Notes under the pieces: model-generated
What the model was told of the DNA's origin: nothing
Database searches by the model: none
What the model saw: the letters and a program-made list of their open reading frames with translations, nothing else
Made by a program: the position numbers and the translations under genes
Origin: Flavobacterium sp.
GTDB taxonomy: Bacteria > Bacteroidota > Bacteroidia > Flavobacteriales > Flavobacteriaceae
DNA length: 48,816 bases
Assembly (NCBI GenBank): GCA_030153045.1
Contig: JASLID010000067.1
Location: 1 to 48,816, forward strand
Direction: 5' to 3'
In this document: positions 7,985-16,539 of the stretch, piece by piece
Layout of the letters: every line of letters begins with the position of its first letter
Numbering within the stretch: the first letter of the stretch is position 1

Positions 7985-8797
7985 TTATTTTTTTACAACT
8001 AGCTTGTAAATATTAGATTCTAAATCCTCTTTGTCATTGTCTTCGCAAAGTAAAAACTCAATTTTATCTTTAGTATTTTCAAATAAAGTTAAACCTTCAA
8101 ATTTATGATTGTTTGAAATTTGATGCGTATAATCAATTTTAAAAGTTGTTATGTCCATACAACCAATAATACTTCCCAGTACTTCGCCATCATTGTAGGT
8201 TGATGTAGTGTCTTCGGCAGCAGCCAAGAAATAAATTTTATCTCCCACAAGTATGGCATCTGTAAATGTAGCTTCTACGTGTTTTATTTTTGGAAGTTGT
8301 ACAGCTTGAAATTGAATAGTATCCTTTTTAATTATTGCAATTCCGTTTTTTGAGTTGGCTCCGTTGCCACGTTGAAACAAATACAAATCATCTTTGTAAT
8401 ACAATGCGCCTTCAATATTTAAATCGTCATCTGAAATATGGGTTTCATTTTTAATTTGTTGATATAAAGGTCCCAAGTTAACTTCGGAAGTTTGTTGTGT
8501 TTTAGTGTCGAAAATGAGTTTTCTATTTCTTTTTTCAGTTGAACCTGAGCCAAAAACATGTAATTCGTTTCCTTTTAAAACAATGGCTTCAAAATCAGGT
8601 TTGTTTTTTTTAAGAATGTTTTCGGTTGAATTGTTTATTAAAGGATGCTGTTTTAAGTGAACAGAATGAATATCGTATTCATATAAAAATCCCGAATTAT
8701 CACTGATGATATACATAGAATTATTTTGATAAACAATTCCTGAAGCCGAACCAATTCCGGCGATTTTAAAAAAAACGGTAAGTAGAAATTTTTCCAT
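7985..8797 (-). CDS. Probable beta-propeller protein (DUF6929-like)
   Basis: A 270-residue protein rich in short beta-strands with repeating 'GSASGIVYQNNSMYIISDNSGFL'-style blades (quoted in part: GIVYQNNSMYIISD, DFEAIVLKGNELHVFG, NIEGALYYKDDLYLFQRG, VEATFTDAILVGDKIYFLAA, HKFEGLTLFEN). Each blade carries an acidic-E-G/A turn, as in SdiA-regulated and DUF6929-type propellers. The first ~15 residues are weakly hydrophobic (MEKFLLTVFFKIAG) and may be a poor signal peptide. No active-site residues are recognised and the function is unknown. It is transcribed away from the PPK2 gene; a dispersed repeat (8815-8897) fills the space between them. Confidence 0.65.
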   Translation of the reverse strand: MEKFLLTVFFKIAGIGSASGIVYQNNSMYIISDNSGFLYEYDIHSVHLKQHPLINNSTENILKKNKPDFEAIVLKGNELHVFGSGSTEKRNRKLIFDTKTQQTSEVNLGPLYQQIKNETHISDDDLNIEGALYYKDDLYLFQRGNGANSKNGIAIIKKDTIQFQAVQLPKIKHVEATFTDAILVGDKIYFLAAAEDTTSTYNDGEVLGSIIGCMDITTFKIDYTHQISNNHKFEGLTLFENTKDKIEFLLCEDNDKEDLESNIYKLVVKK

Positions 8798-8814
8798 AAA
8801 TTAGCTTGAGTGTT

Positions 8815-8897
8815 TAGCCCTGATAGAGCCGATATCCTCGCATCTCGTCTTTTGGGACGAGAGAAGAGATAAAGGCGATAGCAGGAAATAGCTCCTA
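8815..8897 (+). repeat. Dispersed flank-conserved hairpin repeat, copy A
   Basis: Begins TAGCCCTGATAGAG, ends GGAAATAGCTCCTA, and holds the inner inverted repeat TCTCGTC (8843-8849) / GACGAGA (8856-8862). It is one of four related copies in the window (others at 16540-16620, 20527-20605 and 42208-42296). It lies between two divergent genes, so it is not just a terminator. Confidence 0.75.
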
Positions 8898-8932
8898 AAA
8901 ATACTTATATTTACTCATATAAAACAAGAAAT

Positions 8933-9805
8933 ATGAATTCGATTAATCCCGATGATTTTAAAGCAATTGAGAAAATTGATTTATCTAAAATTTCAACCGA
9001 CTTAAATATTGATGCGGATGACGATGAAAAAGAAGCGAAATTAGACAAGGTACAAGCGAAATTGAGTGAATTACAGGATGTCATGTACGCCCATAATAAA
9101 TATGGTGTGTTAATTTGTTTGCAAGGCATGGATACTTCGGGGAAAGACAGTTTGATTCGAGAAGTTTTTAAAGAATTTAACCCGCGTGGAGTAGTGGTTC
9201 ACAGTTTTAAAACGCCCAATTCGACCGAACTGGAACACGATTATTTGTGGCGTCATTATTTGGCTTTGCCTGAAAAAGGAAAGTTTGCCGTGTTTAATCG
9301 TACATATTATGAAAATGTATTGGTTACCCGTGTTCATCCGGAATATATTTTGAATGAAAATTTACCTGGAATTGATTCGGTGGATGATATCACTCCTGAG
9401 TTTTGGGAAAACCGTTTTGAGCAAATCAATAATTTTGAAAAGCATATTTCGCAAAATGGAACGATAGTTTTGAAGTTTTTCTTCCACTTGAGTAAAGAAG
9501 AGCAGCGCAAACGTTTATTGCGAAGATTAGAAGAAGAGGAACATCACTGGAAGTTTTCGCCTGGCGATTTGAAAGAGCGCGAACGTTGGGATGACTATAT
9601 GAAGTATTATGAAGAAGCGATTAATAAAACTTCAAAAACTCACGCGCCTTGGTACATCATTCCAGCCGATGATAAAGAAATGGCAAGGTATATTGTGGCA
9701 AAAATTATTTGGGAAGAAATGCAAAAACGTACCGATATTAAGGAACCTGAATTAGACGAGAAGGTAAAACTTAATTTTGCCGAGTATAGAAAACAACTTG
9801 AATAA
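8933..9805 (+). CDS. ppk2: Polyphosphate kinase 2 family protein
   Basis: A 290-residue cytoplasmic enzyme of the PPK2 fold, a P-loop kinase that moves phosphate between polyphosphate and nucleotides (AMP/ADP/GDP, depending on class). Walker A is GMDTSGKD (65-72), followed by REVFKEFNPRGV. The substrate-side motif is FNRTYYENVLVTRVHP (~121-136) and the lid helices contain RRLEEEEHHWKFS and ERERWDDYMKYYEEA. The TPNSTELEHDYLWR segment and the single domain of about 290 residues resemble class III PPK2 enzymes, which can use both AMP and ADP. The class is my inference. It is monocistronic, ends in a clean terminator at 9810-9835 and faces the outer-membrane gene downstream. Confidence 0.9.
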   Translation: MNSINPDDFKAIEKIDLSKISTDLNIDADDDEKEAKLDKVQAKLSELQDVMYAHNKYGVLICLQGMDTSGKDSLIREVFKEFNPRGVVVHSFKTPNSTELEHDYLWRHYLALPEKGKFAVFNRTYYENVLVTRVHPEYILNENLPGIDSVDDITPEFWENRFEQINNFEKHISQNGTIVLKFFFHLSKEEQRKRLLRRLEEEEHHWKFSPGDLKERERWDDYMKYYEEAINKTSKTHAPWYIIPADDKEMARYIVAKIIWEEMQKRTDIKEPELDEKVKLNFAEYRKQLE

Positions 9806-9809
9806 TAAT

Positions 9810-9835
9810 AAAAAACGCCTGTTAAGGCGTTTTTT
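9810..9835. terminator. Bidirectional terminator
   Basis: The perfect stem AAAAAACGCC / GGCGTTTTTT with a 6-nt loop sits between the convergent ppk2 and outer-membrane protein genes. Confidence 0.9.
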
Positions 9836-9843
9836 ATTTAATA

Positions 9844-10350
9844 CTATAATCTAAATCCGTACGCTATGCGAAGGGCAATTTGATCTGTATTCAATTCTGG
9901 ATAAAACTCGTGTTTTAAACTTACATCAAAGTATTTTGTTGCATAACCTATAGATGGTGCAAAAAGCAGGAAATTGTTCATGCCTTTATGTGTGCCAATC
10001 CCACCACCAATTTCTCCCATTCCATAAAACTTATCGATGAAGAAATACTTGAAACCAGCTTTTAACGGAACAAAACCCAAGTCTGGTAAATCCTTACTAA
10101 AAAGATGAGTATATCCAGTTGTTAGAGATAAAGAGGTCTTTTTGGAGAAATCATATTGAACTCTAGTATCAGCACCTACTGAAAAATCATAACCGTCATT
10201 ATGAGGTACTCCTGTGCTTAATCCTCCACCAACTCTCCAACCTTTGTTGTAGTCAATCGGTTTTGATTTTTCCTGAGCGATGGTGTTATTTGTAAATAAT
10301 AGAATTGTTGTGGTAGCAAATAAGACTAAAAAGGGGCTTAATTTTTTCAT
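9844..10350 (-). CDS. Small outer-membrane beta-barrel protein
   Basis: A 168-residue protein when started at ATG 10348-10350 (MKKLSPF). An in-frame ATG four codons upstream is possible, but it would put MSFI in front of a normal signal peptide. Signal peptide ~1-26, ending NTIAQ. The rest is alternating polar/aromatic beta-strands with Gly turns (GWRVGGGLSTGV, SLSLTTGYTHLF, KAGFKYFFIDKFYGMGEIGGGIG, quoted in part). The last residues, ALRIAYGFRL, end in a leucine after an aromatic-rich strand, as in 8-strand OmpA/OmpW-like barrels. Partner and substrate are unknown. It is convergent with ppk2. Confidence 0.78.
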   Translation of the reverse strand: MKKLSPFLVLFATTTILLFTNNTIAQEKSKPIDYNKGWRVGGGLSTGVPHNDGYDFSVGADTRVQYDFSKKTSLSLTTGYTHLFSKDLPDLGFVPLKAGFKYFFIDKFYGMGEIGGGIGTHKGMNNFLLFAPSIGYATKYFDVSLKHEFYPELNTDQIALRIAYGFRL

Positions 10351-10554
10351 TATAAAAGACATTTAATTTTGTTGATTTAGTATAAAAACATCGAATTCTG
10401 GATTTTGTTTTTATGAAAAAGATAAAATTTTGTTAAAAAAGAATGAAATGTGTTAATTTTTTAATGTAATTCATTGGTTTTTAAAATGTTATGATATTTT
10501 TTTAAATCAATTAAATTTTTAAAAAATTGACACGATTACAGAAAATCTAGTTCT

Positions 10555-10562
10555 TACCTTTG
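10555..10562 (+). promoter_or_regulatory. -7 promoter element TACCTTTG
   Basis: A TANNTTTG match 24 nt before the MATE gene ATG. A TTGACAC at 10527-10533 could serve as the -33 region, but the 25-nt spacing is long. Confidence 0.65.
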
Positions 10563-10586
10563 CCAATGTTTTTTAAAACCATCTAG

Positions 10587-11966
10587 ATGACATTGTCCGT
10601 TTACACCCGAGAATTTAAAGAGAATATCAAGTTGGCATACCCTATTATTTTAGGGATGCTAGGGCATACTTTAGTGGGTATTGTCGATAATGTGATGGTG
10701 GGTAAACTAGGGCCAACAGAACTCGCAGCGGTTTCGTTAGGGAATAGTTTTATATTTATTGCCATGTCGTTGGGAATTGGTTTTTCTACGGCCATTACGC
10801 CTTTAATCGCTGAAGCAGATGGAGAAAACAGTCTGGTTAAAGGACGTAGCGTTTTTCATCACGGATTGGTATTGTGTACTATTTTAGGTCTTTCGCTTTT
10901 TGGATTGATTTACTTATGTAAGCCAATCGTTAATTTTATGGGTCAGCCCAAAGAAGTAGTAGAAATGGCGAAACCATTTATTGATATTGTTGCTTTTTCA
11001 CTAATTCCACTGATTATTTTCCAAGGGTACAAACAATTTGCCGATGGTAAATCGGAGACCAAATATGCCATGTGGGCCAATATTTTATGTAATGTTGTTC
11101 ACGTTTTTTTTAACTATATGTTCATTTATGGTTTTTGGATTTTTCCAGCCATGGGCATCGTAGGAGCAGCAATAGGAACAGTAATTTCTAGAATTATCAT
11201 GTTGGTATTCCTTCATTTGATACTAAAATCGAAAGCCAAATTCCAACCTTATTTTGAAGGATTTAGTTTAAAAGGTATTGGTAAATCAATGTCTATGAAA
11301 ATCATTAACTTGGGATTGCCGTCAGCGATGCAAATGTTTTTTGAAGTGGCTTTATTTACCGGCGCAATTTGGCTGTGTGGTAACATTGGAACCACCAGTC
11401 AGGCAGCGAACCAAATTGCGTTGAGTTTAGCTTCTATGACCTTTATGTTTGCTATGGGATTGAGCGTTGCCGGAATGGTCCGAGTAGGAAATCAAAAAGG
11501 AATTCACGATTACAGAAAATTGCAAGTGGTGGCACGTTCGATATTTTTATTGGCTATTATTGTAGAAATCATTTTTGCATTATTATTTATATCGTTCTAC
11601 AAACGATTACCAGGTTTATTCGTCAACGTAGAGGATTTATCCAGTATAAAAGACACCACTGAGGTGATGTTAATCGCTTCTAAATTGTTAGTGGTAGCTG
11701 CTGTTTTCCAAATTTCAGATGGAATACAAGTGGTAGTTTTGGGAGCATTACGAGGTTTGCAAGACGTGAAAATCCCAATGTACATTACTTTTGTGGCTTA
11801 TTGGGTTATCGGTTTTCCAATTTCGATTTACTTGGGATTGTATACCGAATTGAAAGCGGTAGGAGTTTGGATAGGATTGTTAGCAGGATTAACAGCTGCT
11901 GCAGTATTTCTGTACATCCGTTTTAACAACTTGACCAATAAATTAATTAGACAGAATAAGGAATAA
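10587..11966 (+). CDS. MATE family multidrug efflux transporter
   Basis: A 459-residue integral membrane protein with about 12 hydrophobic helices in two similar halves, as in NorM/MATE exporters that use a Na+ or H+ gradient to expel cationic drugs and metabolites. Family marks include AYPIILGMLGHTLVGIVDNVMVG-type helix 1 (quoted in part: HTLVGIVDNVMVGKLG), then PTELAAVSLGNSFIF, GIGFSTAITPLIAEADG, and the second-half equivalent GLPSAMQMFFEVALF with SQAANQIALSLASM. Full length for the family. A -7 element at 10555-10562 supports the start. It is followed by a small acidic-protein gene 115 nt downstream. Confidence 0.92.
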   Translation: MTLSVYTREFKENIKLAYPIILGMLGHTLVGIVDNVMVGKLGPTELAAVSLGNSFIFIAMSLGIGFSTAITPLIAEADGENSLVKGRSVFHHGLVLCTILGLSLFGLIYLCKPIVNFMGQPKEVVEMAKPFIDIVAFSLIPLIIFQGYKQFADGKSETKYAMWANILCNVVHVFFNYMFIYGFWIFPAMGIVGAAIGTVISRIIMLVFLHLILKSKAKFQPYFEGFSLKGIGKSMSMKIINLGLPSAMQMFFEVALFTGAIWLCGNIGTTSQAANQIALSLASMTFMFAMGLSVAGMVRVGNQKGIHDYRKLQVVARSIFLLAIIVEIIFALLFISFYKRLPGLFVNVEDLSSIKDTTEVMLIASKLLVVAAVFQISDGIQVVVLGALRGLQDVKIPMYITFVAYWVIGFPISIYLGLYTELKAVGVWIGLLAGLTAAAVFLYIRFNNLTNKLIRQNKE

Positions 11967-12081
11967 AATAAATTAAATAATAAAGGTTTTTTGTTAATTT
12001 GTCCTATCAAATCAACGAATAACCGAATCAACACCCGAGCGACAGCGAACGGACGAAATAAATACACAAATCAACAATAAT

Positions 12082-12312
12082 ATGGAATTACCAAAATTTT
12101 TACTAGGCGACAACACTGATTTCCCTGACGATATTTTTATCATTCATCTTGATTACCCAAGATTTATTATCAATTTGAAAGATGATGAAGTAGAATTCAT
12201 GGAAGAAGCTGAAGATCTTGACGAAGCCGAATTGAATGCTGAAATGGAAGGTCTTATCGAAGAAGCTAACAGTTTCTACGATAGAGAAATGGAACGTTAC
12301 GAAAAAGAATAA
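12082..12312 (+). CDS. Small acidic conserved protein
   Basis: A 76-residue soluble protein, 26 of whose residues are Asp or Glu. It starts MELPKFLLGDNTDFPDDIF, has two beta-like stretches (IFIIHLDYP, RFIINLKDDEVEF) and ends in a long acidic helix (EEAEDLDEAELNAEMEG, EREMERYEKE in part). I do not recognise a named domain; from memory it looks like a conserved flavobacterial orphan. The size, charge and lack of any membrane segment suggest a cytoplasmic binding protein. It has its own strong terminator at 12373-12411. Confidence 0.72.
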   Translation: MELPKFLLGDNTDFPDDIFIIHLDYPRFIINLKDDEVEFMEEAEDLDEAELNAEMEGLIEEANSFYDREMERYEKE

Positions 12313-12372
12313 ACACTTTTAGAAGTTTCGATTTGGTATTATAGAATTAAAACCAAATCCAAAAATAATGGA

Positions 12373-12411
12373 GTTGCAAAACGATAATGTGTCGTTTTGC
12401 AACTTTTTTTT
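12373..12411 (+). terminator. Rho-independent terminator
   Basis: A perfect 12-bp stem, GTTGCAAAACGA / TCGTTTTGCAAC, with a 7-nt loop followed by eight T. Confidence 0.95.
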
Positions 12412-12554
12412 ATGAGTATTTGACACCGTTTTATTTTTTTTTAAGAAAAAGTTTACAATTAGGGGTAACAAAAAAATAATTTAATTGATATATACTTAAA
12501 AACGGCGAAACCCGAAAAGCCAATCAAAGAGTAGGGACAATTAAATTACAAACC

Positions 12555-13118
12555 ATGAAAAATTTACAATGCACAGATTCTGACCAATCTAAACAAAAAA
12601 ACAACAAATTAGTATCATTTACAGGGGTGAAAGTGGTATTTGCAGCACTTTTTTTAACAGCTTTTATTACAGTAAGCTGTAGTAAAGACGAGGTTCAGGA
12701 GAATGTACCAACCAAAGAAAATGCTACGGCAGCATCTAATTCAAACCGATTTTATTATGATTCAATTATTGTGCGCAACTGGGGATCGCACAATGTAGAT
12801 TGCAGTCAGCCGAATGGTTTTTGTTATGATGTGTGGATCATTACCTATTCTTTCTTTAAACCACAACCAACAGGTACACCGGTAAAAGTTCAAAATGTAA
12901 ATGATGCATTTGTTATGAAATTTTATAAAAGTGCTTTGACAGAAGAAAACAGAAGAACATTATTAAGAAACGGAAATTCGTATAGTATTCCTGAAGGGCA
13001 AACGATTGCTCCGGAATTGGTTGAATCATTAGGTTTCAGATCCAATACTTTGCGTGAAGGAAACTATAGAATTGTAGAAAATACAGACTCTTATAGTATT
13101 GCTATAGCAGTTAATTAA
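12555..13118 (+). CDS. Surface lipoprotein (hypothetical)
   Basis: A 187-residue protein with a long hydrophilic head (~1-20), a hydrophobic stretch (VVFAALFLTAFITV) and a lipobox-like Cys42 followed by SKDE. An acidic run after a Lys just behind the lipid-bearing Cys fits the lipoprotein export signal K-(D/E)2 described for Bacteroidota, so the mature protein is probably surface-exposed. The mature part contains one Cys-rich strand region (NVDCSQPNGFCYDVWII) and no domain I recognise. It stands alone between two terminators. The unusually long head before the hydrophobic core may mean the true start is internal, but there is no later ATG before the core. Confidence 0.7.
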   Translation: MKNLQCTDSDQSKQKNNKLVSFTGVKVVFAALFLTAFITVSCSKDEVQENVPTKENATAASNSNRFYYDSIIVRNWGSHNVDCSQPNGFCYDVWIITYSFFKPQPTGTPVKVQNVNDAFVMKFYKSALTEENRRTLLRNGNSYSIPEGQTIAPELVESLGFRSNTLREGNYRIVENTDSYSIAIAVN

Positions 13119-13138
13119 TTCAATTTTAATCCAAAATG

Positions 13139-13177
13139 GAAACAGTTTCAAATTTATTTTTGGAACTGTTTTTTTAT
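13139..13177. terminator. Bidirectional terminator
   Basis: AACAGTT (13141-13147) and AACTGTT (13164-13170) arms followed by a run of T. The site separates the lipoprotein gene from the convergent meaB gene. Confidence 0.7.
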
Positions 13178-14272
13178 TTATTTGAGTTTATTGTTTTGGT
13201 ATACATTTAATAAATTTTGAGCAGCGGCAAAGGGTGAGATTTCACTATTTTGTACAGCATTTTTATTTTCTTCCAATAATTTTTGAACCTCCGGATGGTT
13301 ATAGAAATTGGTTTTTAATTGGTCGTTGATGGTTTCTAACAACCAATATTGATTTTGGTCTTTTCGTTTGGTATCAAAATAACCGTTTTCTTGAGTTAAG
13401 GTAAAATAACTTAGAATCGTTTCCCAAACATCATCAATTCCTTCATTGGTCAATGCGCTGCAGGTGGTCACTTTTGGAGACCAACCTGAACTTTTCATCG
13501 GAAATAAATGCAAAGCCCGATTGTATTCAATTTTAGCTAATCTAGCGCGTTTGATGTTATCGCCATCGGCTTTGTTGATGATGATCGCATCGGCCATTTC
13601 TACAATACCTCGTTTGATTCCTTGTAATTCATCACCGGCTCCAGCCAAATTCAATAATAAAAAGAAATCTACCATACTGTGCACAGCCGTTTCACTTTGA
13701 CCCACGCCCACCGTTTCAATTAGGATGGTATCAAAGCCGCAAGCTTCGCAAAGAATAATGCTTTCGCGGGTTTTTCGGGCGACACCACCTAAACTTTCGC
13801 CTGAAGCAGAAGGACGGATATAAGCGTTTTCATCTTTTACCAATTCTTCCATTCGGGTTTTGTCTCCTAAAATACTGCCGTGTGAAATCGAACTACTCGG
13901 ATCTACCGCCAAAACGGCTACTTTCTTCCCTAAACTCGTGAGATATTTTCCGAAAGCTTCAATAAAAGTACTTTTCCCAACACCCGGAACACCGGTAATT
14001 CCAATACGAACCGATTTATTGGCGTGCGGTAAACACGCTTTAATCACTTCGTTGGCTCTTTCTAAATGACTCGGATTAGTGCTTTCGACCAAAGTGATCG
14101 ATCGACTCAAAGCCGTTTTGTCTCCTTTTAAAATGCCTTCAACCAAATCATCTGCAGTGGGTATTTTTTTTCGAAGACTCTGAATTTGTGCCACAGACGA
14201 TGCGCTGATAATTTCAGGTGGGGCAATGCCTTCGTTTTCTTTTAATGCCGATTTTTTAGGTTTCAAATTCAA
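13178..14272 (-). CDS. meaB: Methylmalonyl-CoA mutase-associated GTPase MeaB
   Basis: A 364-residue G3E-type P-loop GTPase that protects and assists loading of adenosylcobalamin in methylmalonyl-CoA mutase. Motifs: Walker A GITGVPGVGKST (~92-103), VDPSSSISHGSILGDKTRM (switch I region), ETVGVGQSE (Walker B/switch II), and the base-recognition NKADGDN (Asn-Lys-x-Asp). The C-terminal dimerisation region is present. The start is a TTG codon at 14270-14272, because no ATG exists upstream in frame and the first internal Met lies inside the GTPase domain. No mutase gene is nearby. It is divergent from the AEC transporter gene. Confidence 0.93.
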   Translation of the reverse strand: MNLKPKKSALKENEGIAPPEIISASSVAQIQSLRKKIPTADDLVEGILKGDKTALSRSITLVESTNPSHLERANEVIKACLPHANKSVRIGITGVPGVGKSTFIEAFGKYLTSLGKKVAVLAVDPSSSISHGSILGDKTRMEELVKDENAYIRPSASGESLGGVARKTRESIILCEACGFDTILIETVGVGQSETAVHSMVDFFLLLNLAGAGDELQGIKRGIVEMADAIIINKADGDNIKRARLAKIEYNRALHLFPMKSSGWSPKVTTCSALTNEGIDDVWETILSYFTLTQENGYFDTKRKDQNQYWLLETINDQLKTNFYNHPEVQKLLEENKNAVQNSEISPFAAAQNLLNVYQNNKLK

Positions 14273-14363
14273 AATGAAAAGCTTTTGGTAAAAGTAATAA
14301 AATCAATAGTCTTAATCAAATGCTAAAGTTTGATTAAATGGCTTCCCTCAAAATATAAACTCG

Positions 14364-14371
14364 TAATTTTG
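14364..14371 (+). promoter_or_regulatory. -7 promoter element TAATTTTG
   Basis: A TANNTTTG match 16 nt before the ATG of the AEC transporter gene. Confidence 0.6.
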
Positions 14372-14387
14372 TCATGCTTTAATCGAT

Positions 14388-15299
14388 ATGGAAAACATTT
14401 TACTCATTTTTGTCTGTATGCTTTTGGGTTTTCTTCTCAAGAGAAACAAAAATTTTCCTGTATTAAGTTACAAAACGCTTAATCAGTTTGTAATTTATAT
14501 TTCACTTCCAGCGATTGCATTATACTATATTCCAAAACTGGAGATTAGCACTAAACTATTATTCCCATTAGGCGTCGCTTGGTTGGGATTTGCGCTATCG
14601 TATGTTTTCTTTACTGCTTTTGGAAAATTATTTGGTTGGTCCAAAAAACTCACCGGATGTTTGATTATTACCACTGGATTGGGCAATACATCTTTTGTTG
14701 GTTTTCCTATAATTGAAGCCGTTTATGGCAAACAAGGATTGGAAACCGCTGTAATTGTGGATCAACCGGGTTCGTTTGTTGTAGTTTCTACTTTGGCCAT
14801 TTTGGTGGCTACGATGTTTTCCCGAGGAAGTGCAAACTCCAATGAAATCCTAAAAAAAATATTGTTCTTTCCGCCGTTTATTGCTTTTTCAATTTCGTGT
14901 TTGTTGAATTTTATGGATGTCGATTTCCCATTGATGCTGCAATCTGTTTTTCAACGATTGGGAAGCACAGTAACGCCCATCGCGTTGGTTTCTGTTGGAA
15001 TGCAATTGGAATTCGACAGTAAAAGCAAACATTGGAAATTCCTCGGTTTAGGATTGCTTTTCAAATTATTGATTACACCATTGTTTTTCTATTTGCTATA
15101 CGTTACAATATTAAAAGGGAATGGATTAGAAGTTCAGGTTTCTATACTGGAATCGGCTATGGCACCCATGATTACAGGGACAATTGTTGCTTCTAATTAT
15201 GGACTGAAACCCAAATTGAGCAGCATGATGATTGGCTTCGGAATTCCTATTTCGTTTATTACATTGATTTTTTGGTATTATATTTTACAACACATTTAA
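14388..15299 (+). CDS. AEC (auxin efflux carrier) family transporter
   Basis: A 303-residue membrane protein with about ten hydrophobic segments and the Mem_trans layout: an N-terminal half beginning LLIFVCMLLGFLLKR, a crossover region with GLGNTSFVGFPIIEAVYG and QPGSFVVVSTLAILV, and a C-terminal half with SVGMQLEF and SAMAPMITGTIVASNYG. Family members export malonate or other organic acids or carry auxin-like compounds; the substrate here is unknown. The stop TAA (15297-15299) overlaps the ATG of the following fsr gene by one base (TAATG), so the two are translationally coupled. Confidence 0.88.
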   Translation: MENILLIFVCMLLGFLLKRNKNFPVLSYKTLNQFVIYISLPAIALYYIPKLEISTKLLFPLGVAWLGFALSYVFFTAFGKLFGWSKKLTGCLIITTGLGNTSFVGFPIIEAVYGKQGLETAVIVDQPGSFVVVSTLAILVATMFSRGSANSNEILKKILFFPPFIAFSISCLLNFMDVDFPLMLQSVFQRLGSTVTPIALVSVGMQLEFDSKSKHWKFLGLGLLFKLLITPLFFYLLYVTILKGNGLEVQVSILESAMAPMITGTIVASNYGLKPKLSSMMIGFGIPISFITLIFWYYILQHI

Positions 15300-16504
15300 T
15301 GAAAACAGCTACAACAACAATCGACAGTACCGAATTGGTTCAAAAAACGGTTTTTTCCATTCTTTTTTCCATCAGTTTTGCACATTTACTCAACGATTTA
15401 ATTCAGGCGATAATTCCTTCGGTTTATCCTATTTTAAAAGAAAGTTATCATTTGACTTTTTCAGAAATTGGCCTAATTACTTTCTCTTTTCAAATGACCG
15501 CTTCTATTTTACAACCATTCGTGGGCTATTACACTGATAAGTATCCAAAACCCTTTTCGCAGGTCTATGGCATGTTGTTTTCATTAGCAGGAATCGTTTT
15601 TTTATCCTACGCCGATAATTTATATTGGATCATCGCTTCTGTCATGCTCATAGGTACCGGATCTGCTATTTTTCATCCAGAATCGGCTCGAATTTCTAAT
15701 TTGGCTTCGGGAGGAAAAAGAGGTCTGGCACAATCTATTTTTCAAGTGGGAGGCAATTTAGGTTCAGCACTTGGACCTTTATTAGTGGCGTTAATTGTAG
15801 TGCCTAATTCTCAAAAATACATTCTATGGTTTGTTGTTTTTGCGACCATTGGCTTAGTCATAATTTCTAAAATTGCTTTTTGGTACAGAGACCATTTGGT
15901 TTTAAGAAGTAATAAAAAAAGAGAGTTTATTGATTTTCATAACCTCTCTAAAAGCAAAGTCAAATTTGCGATTATAGTTTTACTTATCTTGATTTTTTCT
16001 AAGTTCTTTTATTCCGCCAGTTTATCTACCTATTACACTTTTTATGTCATGGAAAAATTCCACCTTTCCATTCAACAAGCCCAATACCATATGTTTATCT
16101 ATCTGATTGCGTATGCGATTGGAACCATTTTGGGTGGGCCATTGGGAGATAAATTTGGACGAAAGTACATCATTTGGTTCTCTGTTTTTGGAGCAACGCC
16201 ATTTGCATTATTATTACCGTATGCCAATCTTTTTTACACCGATGTTTTAATGATCATTATTGGAATCATTATCTCTTCAGCATTTCCCGCTATCATTGTT
16301 TATGCACAAGAATTAGTACCTAAAAAACTCGGAATGGTTTCGGGACTTTTCTACGGATTTGCCTTCGGAATGGGAGCGTTAGGTTCTGCATTATTAGGGA
16401 TTTTGGCCGACAAAACCTCTATAGGATTCGTATATCAAATATGTTCTTACTTGCCAATAATTGGCGTAATCTGTTATTTTTTACCGGATTTAAAGAAAAA
16501 GTAG
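15299..16504 (+). CDS. fsr: Fsr-type MFS efflux transporter
   Basis: A 401-residue major facilitator protein with 12 predicted helices. Several stretches resemble E. coli Fsr (fosmidomycin resistance): HLLNDLIQAIIPSVYPILK, SFQMTASILQPFVGYYTDK, GTGSAIFHPESARI and GLAQSIFQVGGNLGSALGP. The probable role is proton-driven export of small toxic molecules; the natural substrate is unknown. The ATG at 15299 is chosen because it overlaps the stop of the AEC gene (TAATG). An earlier in-frame TTG at 15272 would add nine residues inside that gene. Dispersed repeat copy B follows. Confidence 0.85.
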   Translation: MKTATTTIDSTELVQKTVFSILFSISFAHLLNDLIQAIIPSVYPILKESYHLTFSEIGLITFSFQMTASILQPFVGYYTDKYPKPFSQVYGMLFSLAGIVFLSYADNLYWIIASVMLIGTGSAIFHPESARISNLASGGKRGLAQSIFQVGGNLGSALGPLLVALIVVPNSQKYILWFVVFATIGLVIISKIAFWYRDHLVLRSNKKREFIDFHNLSKSKVKFAIIVLLILIFSKFFYSASLSTYYTFYVMEKFHLSIQQAQYHMFIYLIAYAIGTILGGPLGDKFGRKYIIWFSVFGATPFALLLPYANLFYTDVLMIIIGIIISSAFPAIIVYAQELVPKKLGMVSGLFYGFAFGMGALGSALLGILADKTSIGFVYQICSYLPIIGVICYFLPDLKKK

Positions 16505-16539
16505 AAGCGAATGGTTCGGGATTTATTTGCCATCCCTTT

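Noticed and set aside
8815..8897. Ordinary transcription terminator
   Set aside because: It lies between divergent genes, lacks a T-tract, and has flanks shared with three other copies.
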